A stretch of DNA of 64,000 bases from Meridianimarinicoccus sp. MJW13 (GCF_014901205.1 NZ_JACNMU010000008.1:124001-188000); one strand, 5' to 3'; shown: positions 52,898 to 61,789, numbered from the stretch's first letter. Numbers and translations: made by a program. The notes: a model not told the origin generated them from the sequence alone.

Positions 52898-52934
52898 ACT
52901 GGATCCAGTCGAACATGCGTTTCACTAGGTGGAA
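52898..52934. promoter_or_regulatory. Two palindromes before the IclR gene
   Basis: ACTGGATCCAGT (52898-52909) is a perfect 12-bp palindrome. TTTCAC-TAG-GTGGAA (52920-52934) is a 15-bp near-palindrome whose right arm overlaps the ribosome site of the regulator gene (ATG 52939). Its size and centre fit an IclR-type operator, so the regulator may block its own translation start region and the divergent TRAP operon. Confidence 0.5.
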
Positions 52935-52938
52935 TGCC

Positions 52939-53745
52939 ATGACCAAGTTCAACCGCTCTGTCGAGCGCAGCATGAAAATACTCGAAGTCGTTTCCGGTAG
53001 TGGCGTGACTTCATTGGCTTTTCTGGCGGATCAAACTGGTCTGCCAAAACCCACGATCCTGAGAATCTGTGCCACTCTGGTCCATCAAAGGTGGCTTACA
53101 CAAAGCCGAAGTGACGGCCGATACAGGATTGGTTCACGCTTTCCTCGCCTGGGCACTGCCCCCGATTCGATTGATGCCCTGGTCGAAGCAGGCAGTTCGG
53201 AAATCGTTCGTCTGTCCGAAGCAACCGGATTGGGCGTAGACTTGGCGGCAGGGATCGGAAATGGACGTGTCGAGATCGTCGACACCACCAGAACCTTCTC
53301 CGACCATGGCATCTTTCCTGACTGTATCGGCTATCGCCCGTCGCCATTCCGCTCGGCCCTGGGGTGTGCGTTCCTTGCGGCCCATGATGCCGACGCAAGG
53401 GCAGACTTCTCTGCCAAACTGGCTGTGAACACCAAGGGAAAAGACCGCGAGGCCGCACTGAGCCTGCCCGGAAAACTCAAGGAGATCCGGGCAAAAGGGT
53501 TTGCCACAAGGGAGTTCGGCTATTGGGGGCGTGCGGTGGATTACGGCGGCATTCCCAGTGCGATCGGCGTTGCCATCCGTGCCGAGGGGCGCGTCATTGG
53601 CGCCGTTAGTCTGATATGGCTTGCCGAAAAGCATCGCGTCGATGAGATCGCCTCGGCGCATTTGAAACAGCTGACATCGGCAGCAGTTGCCATCGGCAGG
53701 CAATTCGAATCCAACGTCCGCCTTCCGGACGGAGCAGCCTCCTAG
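52939..53745 (+). CDS. IclR family transcriptional regulator
   Basis: A 268-residue regulator with an N-terminal winged helix (about 1-70: SVERSMKILEVVSGSG, GLPKPTILRICATLV) and a C-terminal effector-binding domain (about 85-255). ATG 52939 follows AGGTGGA; an earlier ATG at 52915 lacks one. It is divergent from the TRAP-TAXI-sulfatase-SulP operon, 119 bp away, and is its probable controller, with the imported ester or its product as effector. Confidence 0.88.
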   Translation: MTKFNRSVERSMKILEVVSGSGVTSLAFLADQTGLPKPTILRICATLVHQRWLTQSRSDGRYRIGSRFPRLGTAPDSIDALVEAGSSEIVRLSEATGLGVDLAAGIGNGRVEIVDTTRTFSDHGIFPDCIGYRPSPFRSALGCAFLAAHDADARADFSAKLAVNTKGKDREAALSLPGKLKEIRAKGFATREFGYWGRAVDYGGIPSAIGVAIRAEGRVIGAVSLIWLAEKHRVDEIASAHLKQLTSAAVAIGRQFESNVRLPDGAAS

Positions 53746-53946
53746 GTCGCCATACAGGGGCTTGTCTAGTCAGCCAGGCCTGATTCTTGCCGTCGGATTG
53801 CCCCTTCGGAAAGACAAGCGACCGCCCGTGCGGCTGGCCAGTTTTGAGAAATCGTGCTTCTGGCGCGGCCAACAGCGCGCGCAGACCACCGGGGACGACA
53901 AACCGGATGGCGTCACGCAATCGCCATCCTTGGTCAGGACCGCGGC

Positions 53947-54402
53947 TCAGACCTTTGTGACTACCTTGTCCAGTTCGTCATGCAGCCGCGCCATCATGTC
54001 GTGCAGCTGATCCCTCTCGGCAGGTGAGAACGCACTCAGGATCACAGCCTCCAACGCAAGTGCCTCGGGCACGATTCGCTGAAAGACCTCACGCCCGGCT
54101 TGGGTCAGTTCGATTTCGACCAGCCGGTGATCCGAATCGCAGGTGGATTTTCGCAGAAGTCCGGCCTGTTCGAGCTTGGCAACCGCGCGGCTGACGCTCG
54201 GCTTTTCCAGATCGACACTGTCATGGATTTCACGGACCGACATCTTTTCACGGCGCGCGACATGCGCCAGCACCCGCCATTCGGGCGTCGAAAGACCGTA
54301 TTTCTCACCATAGACTTTCGCCAGAACCTTGGTCGTGCGCGATGCCAATACGGACAGTTTGTAAGGCAAGAATTCAGACAGGTTGAAGTCGTCTGCGGTC
54401 AT
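53947..54402 (-). CDS. MarR family regulator of the homogentisate genes
   Basis: A 151-residue winged-helix regulator (about 35-100: LSTPEWRVLAHVARREKMSV, VDLEKPSVSRAVAKLEQAGL; wing DSDHRLVEIELT). It is divergent from the VOC-hmgA-maiA-fahA genes with about 265 bp between starts, in which two copies of a 17-19-bp palindrome occur, one of them 18 bp from its own start. By position it should repress tyrosine/homogentisate catabolism until an intermediate binds. Confidence 0.88.
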   Translation of the reverse strand: MTADDFNLSEFLPYKLSVLASRTTKVLAKVYGEKYGLSTPEWRVLAHVARREKMSVREIHDSVDLEKPSVSRAVAKLEQAGLLRKSTCDSDHRLVEIELTQAGREVFQRIVPEALALEAVILSAFSPAERDQLHDMMARLHDELDKVVTKV

Positions 54403-54419
54403 GTGATCCGGCCCCCTTT

Positions 54420-54438
54420 ATTTCGTTGCAAATGAAAT
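54420..54438. promoter_or_regulatory. MarR operator copy 1, ATTTCGTTGCAAATGAAAT
   Basis: 19-bp imperfect palindrome with matching ATTTC/GAAAT ends, 18 bp upstream of the MarR gene start. The same word is repeated 47 bp further on, which marks it as a binding site rather than chance. Confidence 0.65.
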
Positions 54439-54467
54439 GACCTTGACTCAGCCTCCCACAGAATGGT

Positions 54468-54484
54468 ATTCGTTGCAAGTGAAA
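54468..54484. promoter_or_regulatory. MarR operator copy 2, ATTCGTTGCAAGTGAAA
   Basis: Second copy of TTCGTTGCAA(A/G)TGAAA, centred 47 bp from copy 1, nearer the catabolic genes. Together they can serve both divergent promoters. Confidence 0.65.
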
Positions 54485-54668
54485 CGATTTTAAGAGTGCA
54501 AACAGCAGCAGAGACTTCGAACCACAGGACCGGAAGTAAAATGTTTCAGGGCAGCCACTTGCAAGGTCTACTTCACGCACATGCGGCGGACATTCTTTCT
54601 GAGAATTCCGCCAACCGAAGGAAGCCAGGCCACCCTGATTGTCGTGTCCCCTTTGAATGGAGAACCCT

Positions 54669-55214
54669 ATGAAGATCGAACAAATCCACCACGTCGCCTA
54701 CCGTTGCAAGGACGCAAAAGAGACCGTCGAATGGTACGGCAAGATGCTCAACATGGACTTCGTTCTGGCCATTGCCGAGGACAAGGTGCCGTCCACGCAT
54801 GAGCCTGACCCCTACATGCACCTGTTCCTGGACGCAGGAAACGGCAACGTCCTGGCGTTCTTCGAACTGCCGACAAAGGCGGAAATGGGCCGCGACCCGA
54901 ACACGCCTGAATGGGTTCAGCACATCGCCTTCAAGGTCAAGGATCGCGACACGCTGATCGAATTCAAAGAACATCTGGAGGCCAACGGGGTCGAGGTTCT
55001 CGGCATCACCGACCATTCGATGTTCCACTCGATCTATTTCTTCGATCCGAGCGGCCACCGGGTCGAATTGGCCTGTCCCGATCCCGAAGAAGAAGCCATG
55101 CTCGCACGCATGGATGAGGTGAAATGGGATATGCTTGAAGAGTGGTCCCAGACCAAACGCGCTCCGAAGCATGCAGATTGGCTGCACGCAAAAGAGCTCA
55201 AGAAAGACGCCTGA
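54669..55214 (+). CDS. VOC (glyoxalase/dioxygenase fold) protein of the homogentisate operon
   Basis: A 181-residue two-module vicinal-oxygen-chelate protein. Metal ligands are apparent at His8 (IHHVAYRC), Glu66 (AFFELPT), His85 (VQHIAFKV) and Glu133 (HRVELACP), the glyoxalase-I-like set. It is half the length of 4-hydroxyphenylpyruvate dioxygenase and lacks that enzyme's C-terminal half, so it is not a normal HPPD. ATG 54669 follows GGAGAACCCT. It is the first gene before hmgA (62 bp). Its place suggests a role with an aromatic or maleylacetoacetate intermediate, not established. Confidence 0.8.
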   Translation: MKIEQIHHVAYRCKDAKETVEWYGKMLNMDFVLAIAEDKVPSTHEPDPYMHLFLDAGNGNVLAFFELPTKAEMGRDPNTPEWVQHIAFKVKDRDTLIEFKEHLEANGVEVLGITDHSMFHSIYFFDPSGHRVELACPDPEEEAMLARMDEVKWDMLEEWSQTKRAPKHADWLHAKELKKDA

Positions 55215-55276
55215 ACCGGCCAGAACGCACCGAAGATCGATTCGGTGCGTTCGCCCCCAATGCAAGGAGACGCGCG

Positions 55277-56626
55277 ATGAACAACCCGGATACCAACCCC
55301 ATGATTCAGGCCGATGGCGGGCTGACAAACCCCGGCTACATGCCCGGTTTTGGCAACGACTTCGAGACCGAGGCACTGCCCGGCGCTTTGCCGCAAGGCA
55401 TGAATTCGCCCCAGAAATGCAACTATGGCCTGTATGGGGAACAGCTGTCCGGCACTGCCTTCACCGATGTGCGTCCCGAACGGACCTGGTGCTATCGCAT
55501 CCGTCCGTCGGTCAAGCACTCGCACCGCTACGAAAAGATCGACCTGCCCCATTTCCGGTCGGCTCCGGATATCCACCCGGATGTGACCTCGCTGGGTCAG
55601 TACCGCTGGGATCCGATCCCGCATACAGACGAGCCGCTGACGTGGCTGACCGGCATGCGGACGATGACCACGGCAGGCGATGTGAACACCCAGGTGGGCA
55701 TGGCAACGCACGTCTATCTGGTGACCGAATCCATGAAGGACGCGTATTTCTTCTCGGCCGACAGCGAAATGCTGGTGGTTCCGCAGGAAGGCCGCCTGCG
55801 TTTTGCGACAGAGCTGGGGATCATTGATCTTGAACCCAAGGAAATCGCGATCATCCCCCGCGGCCTCGTCTACAGGGTCGAAGTGATCGACGGCCCCGCG
55901 CGCGGCTTCGTGTGCGAGAACTACGGCCAGAAATTCGAACTGCCGGGCCGTGGCCCGATCGGCGCCAACTGCATGGCCAACCCGCGCGATTTCAAGGCGC
56001 CCGTCGCGGCCTATGAAGACCGTGAAGTGCCGTCGACCCTGACCGTGAAATGGTGCGGCCAGTTCCATGAAACCAAGATTGGTCAAAGCCCGCTGGACGT
56101 GGTGGCGTGGCACGGCAACTACGCGCCCTACAAATACGATCTGCGCAACTACTGCCCGGTCGGCGCGATCCTGTTCGACCACCCGGACCCGTCCATCTTC
56201 ACCGTTCTGACCGCGCCCTCGGGCCAGCCCGGCACGGCCAATATCGACTTCGTTCTGTTCCGCGAACGCTGGATGGTGATGGAAGATACGTTCCGCCCGC
56301 CGTGGTACCACAAGAACATCATGTCCGAGCTGATGGGCAACATCTACGGCGAATACGATGCCAAGCCGCAGGGTTTCGTGCCCGGCGGGATCAGCCTGCA
56401 CAACATGATGCTGCCCCACGGTCCTGACCGCGAAGCGTTCGAAAAGGCTTCCAACGCCAATCTCGGCCCCGACAAGCTGGACAACACCATGTCCTTCATG
56501 TTCGAGACCCGCTTCCCGCAGCAACTGACACAGTTCGCGGGCAAGGACGCCCCGCTGCAGGACGACTACATCGACTGCTGGGCGGACATGGAGAAGAAGT
56601 TCGACGGCACGCCGGGCAAGAAGTGA
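55277..56626 (+). CDS. hmgA: Homogentisate 1,2-dioxygenase
   Basis: A 449-residue iron(II) cupin enzyme that opens homogentisate to 4-maleylacetoacetate. Length and sequence are typical: [55 protein letters not shown] (His and Glu iron ligands) and [12 protein letters not shown] (His ligand). ATG 55277 follows AAGGAGACGCG. The open frame further upstream overlaps the VOC gene. Its stop overlaps the GTG start of maiA. Confidence 0.95.
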   Translation: MNNPDTNPMIQADGGLTNPGYMPGFGNDFETEALPGALPQGMNSPQKCNYGLYGEQLSGTAFTDVRPERTWCYRIRPSVKHSHRYEKIDLPHFRSAPDIHPDVTSLGQYRWDPIPHTDEPLTWLTGMRTMTTAGDVNTQVGMATHVYLVTESMKDAYFFSADSEMLVVPQEGRLRFATELGIIDLEPKEIAIIPRGLVYRVEVIDGPARGFVCENYGQKFELPGRGPIGANCMANPRDFKAPVAAYEDREVPSTLTVKWCGQFHETKIGQSPLDVVAWHGNYAPYKYDLRNYCPVGAILFDHPDPSIFTVLTAPSGQPGTANIDFVLFRERWMVMEDTFRPPWYHKNIMSELMGNIYGEYDAKPQGFVPGGISLHNMMLPHGPDREAFEKASNANLGPDKLDNTMSFMFETRFPQQLTQFAGKDAPLQDDYIDCWADMEKKFDGTPGKK

Positions 56627-57267
56627 CGGCGATGCTGACGCTCTATTCCTATTGGCGCTCGACCACATCCTACCGGGTGCGGGTGGCGCTGAACCTCAAG
56701 GGGCTGTCCTATCGGACAGTCCCGGTGGACCTTGTCGCCGGCGCGCAACACGCGCCGGACTATGTGGCCTTGAACCCTATCAAGGGCGTGCCGACGCTGG
56801 TGCTGGAGGACGGCACCGCGCTGACCCAATCACTGGCGATCCTGGACTATCTGGATCAAATCGCGCCCGACCCTGCCTTGTTGCCGGACGACCCGGTGCT
56901 GCGGGCCAGGGTGCAGGCGGCGGCACAGGTCATCGCGACGGACATTCATCCGGTCAACAACCTCAAACTCGTGAACCGCCTGAAGTCCGAATACGGGTTG
57001 AGCGCCGATCAAGGCGTGGAATGGATGCGTCACTGGATGACACAAGGGTTGCACGCCTATCAGGCGCTGCTGCCCGAAGGCCCCGCCTACAGCTTTTCGG
57101 ACACTCCGTTGCTGTGCGACATCTGCCTTGTCACCCAGCTTTACAATGCCCATCGCTGGGGTGTCGACCTGACGCCCTTTGCCCGTCTGCTCCAGATCGA
57201 AGAGCAGGCCCTGAAATTGCCGGCATTTGATGCCGCGCGCCCTGAAAACCAGCCCGACGCCACCTGA
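56623..57267 (+). CDS. maiA: Maleylacetoacetate isomerase (zeta-class GST)
   Basis: A 214-residue glutathione-dependent isomerase turning maleylacetoacetate into fumarylacetoacetate. The thioredoxin-like N-domain has the active-site [19 protein letters not shown] (Ser-Ser/Cys region here Ser-Thr-Thr) and [10 protein letters not shown]; the helical C-domain has [12 protein letters not shown] and [17 protein letters not shown] 56623 overlaps the hmgA stop (GTGA); ATG 56632 is an alternative start three residues on. Between hmgA and fahA as expected. Confidence 0.92.
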   Translation: MTAMLTLYSYWRSTTSYRVRVALNLKGLSYRTVPVDLVAGAQHAPDYVALNPIKGVPTLVLEDGTALTQSLAILDYLDQIAPDPALLPDDPVLRARVQAAAQVIATDIHPVNNLKLVNRLKSEYGLSADQGVEWMRHWMTQGLHAYQALLPEGPAYSFSDTPLLCDICLVTQLYNAHRWGVDLTPFARLLQIEEQALKLPAFDAARPENQPDAT

Positions 57268-57277
57268 AGGACACCTC

Positions 57278-58528
57278 ATGACACAGCTACTCCGCTCCTG
57301 GGTCGATAGTGCAAATTCGCCCGACACCGACTTCCCGCTCAACAACCTGCCCTATGGCGCCTTCCGCGTTTCGGGCGGCGACCTGCATGCAGGCGTTGCC
57401 ATCGGGGATCACATCCTTGATGTAACGGCTCTGGAACAGGCCGGCATGCTCGACCTGCCGCAAGGTGATGTGTTTGCCCATGGCACATGGAATGACTTCA
57501 TGGCGCTTGGCGCTGATGTCTGGAACAGCTTCCGGGCCTATCTGTCCAAGGCGCTGGCCGAAGGTGCCTCGCAGCAAGCCGATCTTGAAGGGCATCTTGT
57601 GGCGATGGCCGATGCCACGCTGGAAATGCCCTTCAGCGTCACCGAGTTCACTGATTTCTACGCAGGCCGCCATCACGCGTTCAACGTCGGCTGCCTGTTC
57701 CGCGATCCGGCCAATGCCCTGCCGCCCAACTGGCTGCACATCCCGATCGGCTATAACGGCCGCGCGTCCTCGGTTGTGGTCAGCGGCACGGACGTCACCC
57801 GCCCCAACGGCCAGCTGAAAGCGCCGGACATGGACATGCCGGTGTTCGAGGCCTCAAAGCGTTTCGACCTGGAACTGGAAATGGGTGCCATTGTCGGCAA
57901 ACCGTCCAAGGGCCGCGTTTCGGTGCAAGAGGCCGACGACATGATCTTCGGTTATGTGCTGCTGAACGACTGGTCCGCACGCGACATTCAGGCGTGGGAG
58001 TATGTGCCGCTCGGTCCGTTCCAGGCCAAGGCGACGGCGACGACCATCAGCCCCTGGATTGTGACCAAAGCCGCACTTGAACCCTTCCGCGCCTCGACCC
58101 CGCCGCGCGAAAAGGAACTGCTGCCCTATCTCAAGGAACCCGGACCGATGCTCTATGACATCGATCTTGAGGTCGGCCTCGCCCCCGAGGGCAAGTCGGA
58201 AACGATCCTGTCGCGCACGAACTACAGCGTGATGTATTACTCTGCGGCCCAGCAACTGACCCATCACACCACCAGCGGCTGCCCGATGCGGGTTGGCGAT
58301 CTGCTGGGATCGGGCACGATTTCGGGCCCGGAAAAGGAAAACCGCGGCAGTCTTCTGGAACTCAGCTGGGGCGGGAAAGAGCCGCTGACCCTGGACACCG
58401 GAGAGACGCGGACCTTCCTGGAAGACGGTGACACCCTGACCCTGCGCGGCGTCGCCAAGGGCGACGGGTACCGGATCGGGTTTGGTGAGTGCGCAGGCAC
58501 CTTGCGCCCCGCACCCGCCCTCGATTGA
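57278..58528 (+). CDS. fahA: Fumarylacetoacetase
   Basis: A 416-residue hydrolase that splits fumarylacetoacetate to fumarate and acetoacetate, the last step of tyrosine breakdown. Family segments are TDFYAGRHHAFNVGCLFRD, IPIGYNGRASSVVVSGT, the metal-site LELEMGAIVG, LLNDWSARDIQAWEYVPLGP, and SGCPMRVGDLLGSGTISGP. Normal length. ATG 57278 follows GAAGGACACC. It ends the operon before a hairpin. Confidence 0.95.
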   Translation: MTQLLRSWVDSANSPDTDFPLNNLPYGAFRVSGGDLHAGVAIGDHILDVTALEQAGMLDLPQGDVFAHGTWNDFMALGADVWNSFRAYLSKALAEGASQQADLEGHLVAMADATLEMPFSVTEFTDFYAGRHHAFNVGCLFRDPANALPPNWLHIPIGYNGRASSVVVSGTDVTRPNGQLKAPDMDMPVFEASKRFDLELEMGAIVGKPSKGRVSVQEADDMIFGYVLLNDWSARDIQAWEYVPLGPFQAKATATTISPWIVTKAALEPFRASTPPREKELLPYLKEPGPMLYDIDLEVGLAPEGKSETILSRTNYSVMYYSAAQQLTHHTTSGCPMRVGDLLGSGTISGPEKENRGSLLELSWGGKEPLTLDTGETRTFLEDGDTLTLRGVAKGDGYRIGFGECAGTLRPAPALD

Positions 58529-58535
58529 ACGACAC

Positions 58536-58562
58536 GACCGTCGCAGCCCGACTGCGGCGGTC
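58536..58562 (+). terminator. Hairpin after fahA
   Basis: GACCGTCGCAG (58536-58546) and CTGCGGCGGTC (58552-58562) make an 11-bp stem with one G-U pair and a 5-base loop, 8 bp after the fahA stop; no T-run. Likely end of the homogentisate transcript. Confidence 0.5.
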
Positions 58563-58605
58563 ACCTTCCGGACGGGACCGCAGCGAATGATCACATCGGC
58601 GATCG

Positions 58606-60402
58606 ATGACGGCCCTTGCACCAAATCCCCCGATGGCCGCAACACACCCCCGCACTGACAAAGTCCCTTGCGCGACTGCCGGTATGACGGTCGCGATACG
58701 GGCTCCGGCATTCAGGACAGCCCGACCTCTGCCGTCCGCGGCGCGATTTCCCTTTGACGACACGCAGGACTTCGACGAGGCATTTCAGAGGCTGATCGCG
58801 GCGCCGGACAGCCTGCAGATCGAAGCCGAGGCGGGCGGGTTCGCCTGGGATCTGGAGCGCTTCGACTTCCTGAAACAGGGCGAAAACTTCGACAGCATCC
58901 ACCCGTCGTTGGAACGGCAAGCCCGGCTGACCACCCAGTTCGGCTTGTACGAGGTCATGGACGGCATCTACCAGGTCCGCGGCTACGACCTGTCAAACCT
59001 GACGCTGATCGAAAGCGAAACGGGCTGGATGGTCTATCAGTATGCCTTCCTGCTGCCGGCCAGCCCCTTTGGCTATGTCACGCAGGGTCTGGGCCAGTCT
59101 GCCTCCAGCGGCGCGACAGGTCTTGTCGCACCGACGATGGAAATCACCGATCCGATTGAAGAGCACATCATCGACGGCGTGAAGATGGTCTTCCAGTTGA
59201 CGCCGGGCACCGAGGCGCCGTCCGAGTTGAACACCTATCTTCCGGACATGAAGGCGCTGTGGATGGCCGAGAACGTCACCGGGACGATGCACAACATCTA
59301 TACCTTGCGCGGTGCGCAGGTGCGCGATGCGCTCGGCTGGTCACAGTTCATCAACGAAGCGCTTCAGATGTTCGGCCAGGACGCCGAGGTCATGTTCGCC
59401 TCGCATCACTGGCCGCGCTTTGGCAACGCCCGCATCCAGGAGGTGCTGCGGGCGCAACGGGATCTTTACGCCAACCTCAACAACCAGGTGCTGCACTTCG
59501 CCAACCAGGGCGTAACGATCAACGAAATCCACAACGTTTATGAACCGCCCGCGAGCATCGCGAACAACTGGTTCAACCGGGGCTACCATGGCTCGGTGCA
59601 GCACAACGTGCGCGCCGTCATCAACCGCTATCTGGGATACTGGGATGCGAACCCCGCAATGCTGATCCCGCTGTCCCCTGCCGACGCCGCCCCTCTTTAT
59701 GTCGAAATGATGGGCGGTGCCAATGCGATCATGGCGAAAGGTCAGGAGCTGTTCGACGGGGGTGCGTATTTCCAGGCGGTCGAGATACTCAACAAGCTGG
59801 TCTATGCGGAACCCGCCAATACCATCGGCTACCAGCAGGAAAACCCGGGCCTGCGGAACAGCTTCCTGGCAGGCGCATACGAATTGCGCTCGCCGCCGCC
59901 GCAGGGCACCGCGACCGAGACAGCGACCCCCGATGTGATCCAGGCGATGGCCACGGGGCTGTTTCTCGACTACGTCGGTGTCAAGATGGACAGTCGCAAG
60001 GTCGGCGACCTCGCGTTCACCGTCAACATCGTGCATCCGGACATCGACGAGCAGTACATCCTTGAACTGAGCAACGCCACGTTGACCAACATCGAAGGGT
60101 ACCAGGCCGACGACGCTGATCTGACGGTGACCATCGACCGCGAACAGCTTGTGCCGGTGATGATCGGCGAGGCGACGATCGACGCACAGATCGACGCCGG
60201 CAATGCCCGGGCCGAGGGCGACCGGACGGTCCTCACGCAAATGGCCTCGTTGCTGACCGACTTTGAAATGACCTTCGAAGTCATGCCCGGCACCGATGGG
60301 GCCACGGCGGTACCGGGGCGGTATGACACCGTGGATGCAGCGACCGGCGAAGGACCCTTCGAGGTCAAGACATCCAGCGGCAGTTCCGTCCTGCCGAACT
60401 GA
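58606..60402 (+). CDS. Alkylsulfatase (SdsA1-type) homologue lacking the HxHxDH zinc segment
   Basis: A 598-residue relative of linear primary alkylsulfatases (SdsA1/YjcS). The alkylsulfatase domains are clear: PFDDTQDFDEAFQRLIA, LYEVMDGIYQVRGYDLSNLT, GLGQSASSG, FQLTPGTEAPSELNTYLP, MAENVTGTMHNIYTLRGAQV and FASHHWPRFGN, then the dimerisation and sterol-carrier-like C-terminal domain. Where the family has about 85-90 residues with THSHxDHFGG, this protein jumps from GWMV to YQYAFLLPASPFGYV (seam near 59034). So the zinc-binding motif is absent though the frame is open. The N-terminus shows no normal signal peptide. It is probably inactive as a sulfatase or a gene in decay. Confidence 0.8.
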   Translation: MTALAPNPPMAATHPRTDKVPCATAGMTVAIRAPAFRTARPLPSAARFPFDDTQDFDEAFQRLIAAPDSLQIEAEAGGFAWDLERFDFLKQGENFDSIHPSLERQARLTTQFGLYEVMDGIYQVRGYDLSNLTLIESETGWMVYQYAFLLPASPFGYVTQGLGQSASSGATGLVAPTMEITDPIEEHIIDGVKMVFQLTPGTEAPSELNTYLPDMKALWMAENVTGTMHNIYTLRGAQVRDALGWSQFINEALQMFGQDAEVMFASHHWPRFGNARIQEVLRAQRDLYANLNNQVLHFANQGVTINEIHNVYEPPASIANNWFNRGYHGSVQHNVRAVINRYLGYWDANPAMLIPLSPADAAPLYVEMMGGANAIMAKGQELFDGGAYFQAVEILNKLVYAEPANTIGYQQENPGLRNSFLAGAYELRSPPPQGTATETATPDVIQAMATGLFLDYVGVKMDSRKVGDLAFTVNIVHPDIDEQYILELSNATLTNIEGYQADDADLTVTIDREQLVPVMIGEATIDAQIDAGNARAEGDRTVLTQMASLLTDFEMTFEVMPGTDGATAVPGRYDTVDAATGEGPFEVKTSSGSSVLPN

Positions 60403-60635
60403 AGCCGCCCACCTGACGAAGATGCGCCTGCACGCCCCAACCGCGTGCGGGCGTCCCCGCAAGGGTGACGCACTCAACGGTCTGATTGGCGCCGCCGTCC
60501 CCGAGCTTTCTCAAACCAGACGCTGCCGGACCAAAACTTTGGTTTGGCCAGCGCCTGCACACAACCTAGTATCCTGCCAGACACGCCCGCCAGAGTCGCA
60601 ACCGACGATCCGATGTGATCGCGAAGGAACACAGC

Positions 60636-61421
60636 ATGTTTGACTTTCCGCCCCTTGCACGTTCTGTCGTCCTGCTGACGGCGGCCGTATTTCTGGCCAC
60701 CGCGTCCGAGGCCCAGGATGCGGACGCCGAAGCCAACAACCCCCTGGCCAACACAACCGCGCTCAACTTCCAGAACCAGTATTTCGGCCAGATCGAGGGC
60801 CTGGATCGCGACGCCAACCAGTTCTACCTGCGATATGCACAGCCCTTCGGCGCCTTCGGCGGCAACTGGCTGGCCCGGTTCACAGCCCCCGTGAACACTC
60901 TTCCGGAAGTCGGCAGCGGCGATCAGACCGGGCTGGGGGATCTTAATCTTTTTGCCGCCTACCTGTTCGACACCGGCAACCCGGCCATCAGCTTCGGGAT
61001 CGGGCCGCAGGTCACGGCCCCCACGGCGACGAAGGATGAGCTGGGGTCCGGCAAATGGTCCGTCGGGCTCGCCAACGTTCTGTTCAATGCCACCAACCCG
61101 AAGTTCCAGTGGGGGTACCTGCTGACCTGGCAGGCAAGCGTGGCCGGCGACAAGGACCGCGACGACGTCAACATCGGGGCCTTCCAGCCGTTCGGGTTCT
61201 ATCAGCTGGGCCAGGGCTGGTATCTGCGCTCTGCTAGCGTCTGGACATACAACTTCGAAACCGACAGCTACGGTGTGCCGCTGAGCCTGGGCCTCGGCAA
61301 AGTGATCGAGACGGAGCATGCGGTCATCAACATCTACGCCGAACCGCAAAAATATGTCTGGACCAGCGGCGACGGCCAGCCGGAATGGGGCGTGTTCGCG
61401 GGCGTGAATTTCCAGTTCTGA
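60636..61421 (+). CDS. Small outer-membrane barrel, probable porin-like transporter
   Basis: A 261-residue exported protein. Signal peptide of about 23 residues (MFDFPPLARS..., cleavage near SEA), then alternating beta-strands (NQFYLRYAQPFG, GLGDLNLFAAYLF, YGVPLSLGLGKVI) and a terminal Phe (GVNFQF), typical of an outer-membrane barrel. It belongs to the same broad class as the barrel at 815-1798. ATG 60636 follows GAAGGAACAC; an in-frame GTG at 60615 is less likely. It may have served substrate entry for the alkylsulfatase-like protein encoded upstream, 233 bp away. Confidence 0.65.
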   Translation: MFDFPPLARSVVLLTAAVFLATASEAQDADAEANNPLANTTALNFQNQYFGQIEGLDRDANQFYLRYAQPFGAFGGNWLARFTAPVNTLPEVGSGDQTGLGDLNLFAAYLFDTGNPAISFGIGPQVTAPTATKDELGSGKWSVGLANVLFNATNPKFQWGYLLTWQASVAGDKDRDDVNIGAFQPFGFYQLGQGWYLRSASVWTYNFETDSYGVPLSLGLGKVIETEHAVINIYAEPQKYVWTSGDGQPEWGVFAGVNFQF

Positions 61422-61432
61422 TGATGGACTGC

Positions 61433-61459
61433 GCGCCGTGCCGCGGCCCGGCACGGCGC
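61433..61459 (+). terminator. Hairpin after the outer-membrane barrel gene
   Basis: GCGCCGTGCCG (61433-61443) and CGGCACGGCGC (61449-61459) form a perfect 11-bp stem with a 5-base loop just after the stop; no T-run. Confidence 0.55.
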
Positions 61460-61712
61460 ACACGACGAATGCTGTCACACACATGATCGGTGCGCCTCGG
61501 GTCGCCTTGCAAAGCAGGCGCCCGAGGGCGGCGGCCATGCCATTCCCGATACGAGCGAGAATCAGGCCATTGCCTTAACCGCCGCCGCAGCCATGCGCGG
61601 CGCGGGCAGCACCCTGAGCGCGCCACGGCCATAAGGCCGCCAAAGGCGTCAATCTAACATCCTGTATTTATGCTTGGATTTCCCTGTTTCCAATCTCTTT
61701 TCCGATGCCTGA

Positions 61713-61726
61713 CAAGTGAACACTTG
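61713..61726. promoter_or_regulatory. Palindromic operator CAAGTG-AA-CACTTG
   Basis: Perfect 6-bp arms around AA in the AT-rich leader of the ABC operon, placed just upstream of a possible -10 (TAAAAT). Such a site suits a sugar-responsive repressor (LacI, ROK, GntR or DeoR type), none of which is in the window. Confidence 0.5.
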
Positions 61727-61789
61727 ACGTCTGATAAAATTCAGTGAAGTTTACTAATAAGCGGATCGTGAGTTTTTTGGAGACTATGA

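Larger units (their letters stand above)
61422..61789. other. Intergenic region with hairpin and sugar-operon leader
   Basis: 368 bp. The left end has the terminator-like stem at 61433-61459. The right third (about 61650-61789) is AT-rich, with a perfect palindrome at 61713-61726 and TAAAAT at 61735-61740 as a possible -10. No gene seen. Confidence 0.5.

Noticed and set aside
54669-55214. Calling the VOC protein a 4-hydroxyphenylpyruvate dioxygenase
   Set aside because: It is only 181 residues and lacks the C-terminal half of HPPD; only the general fold and operon position agree.
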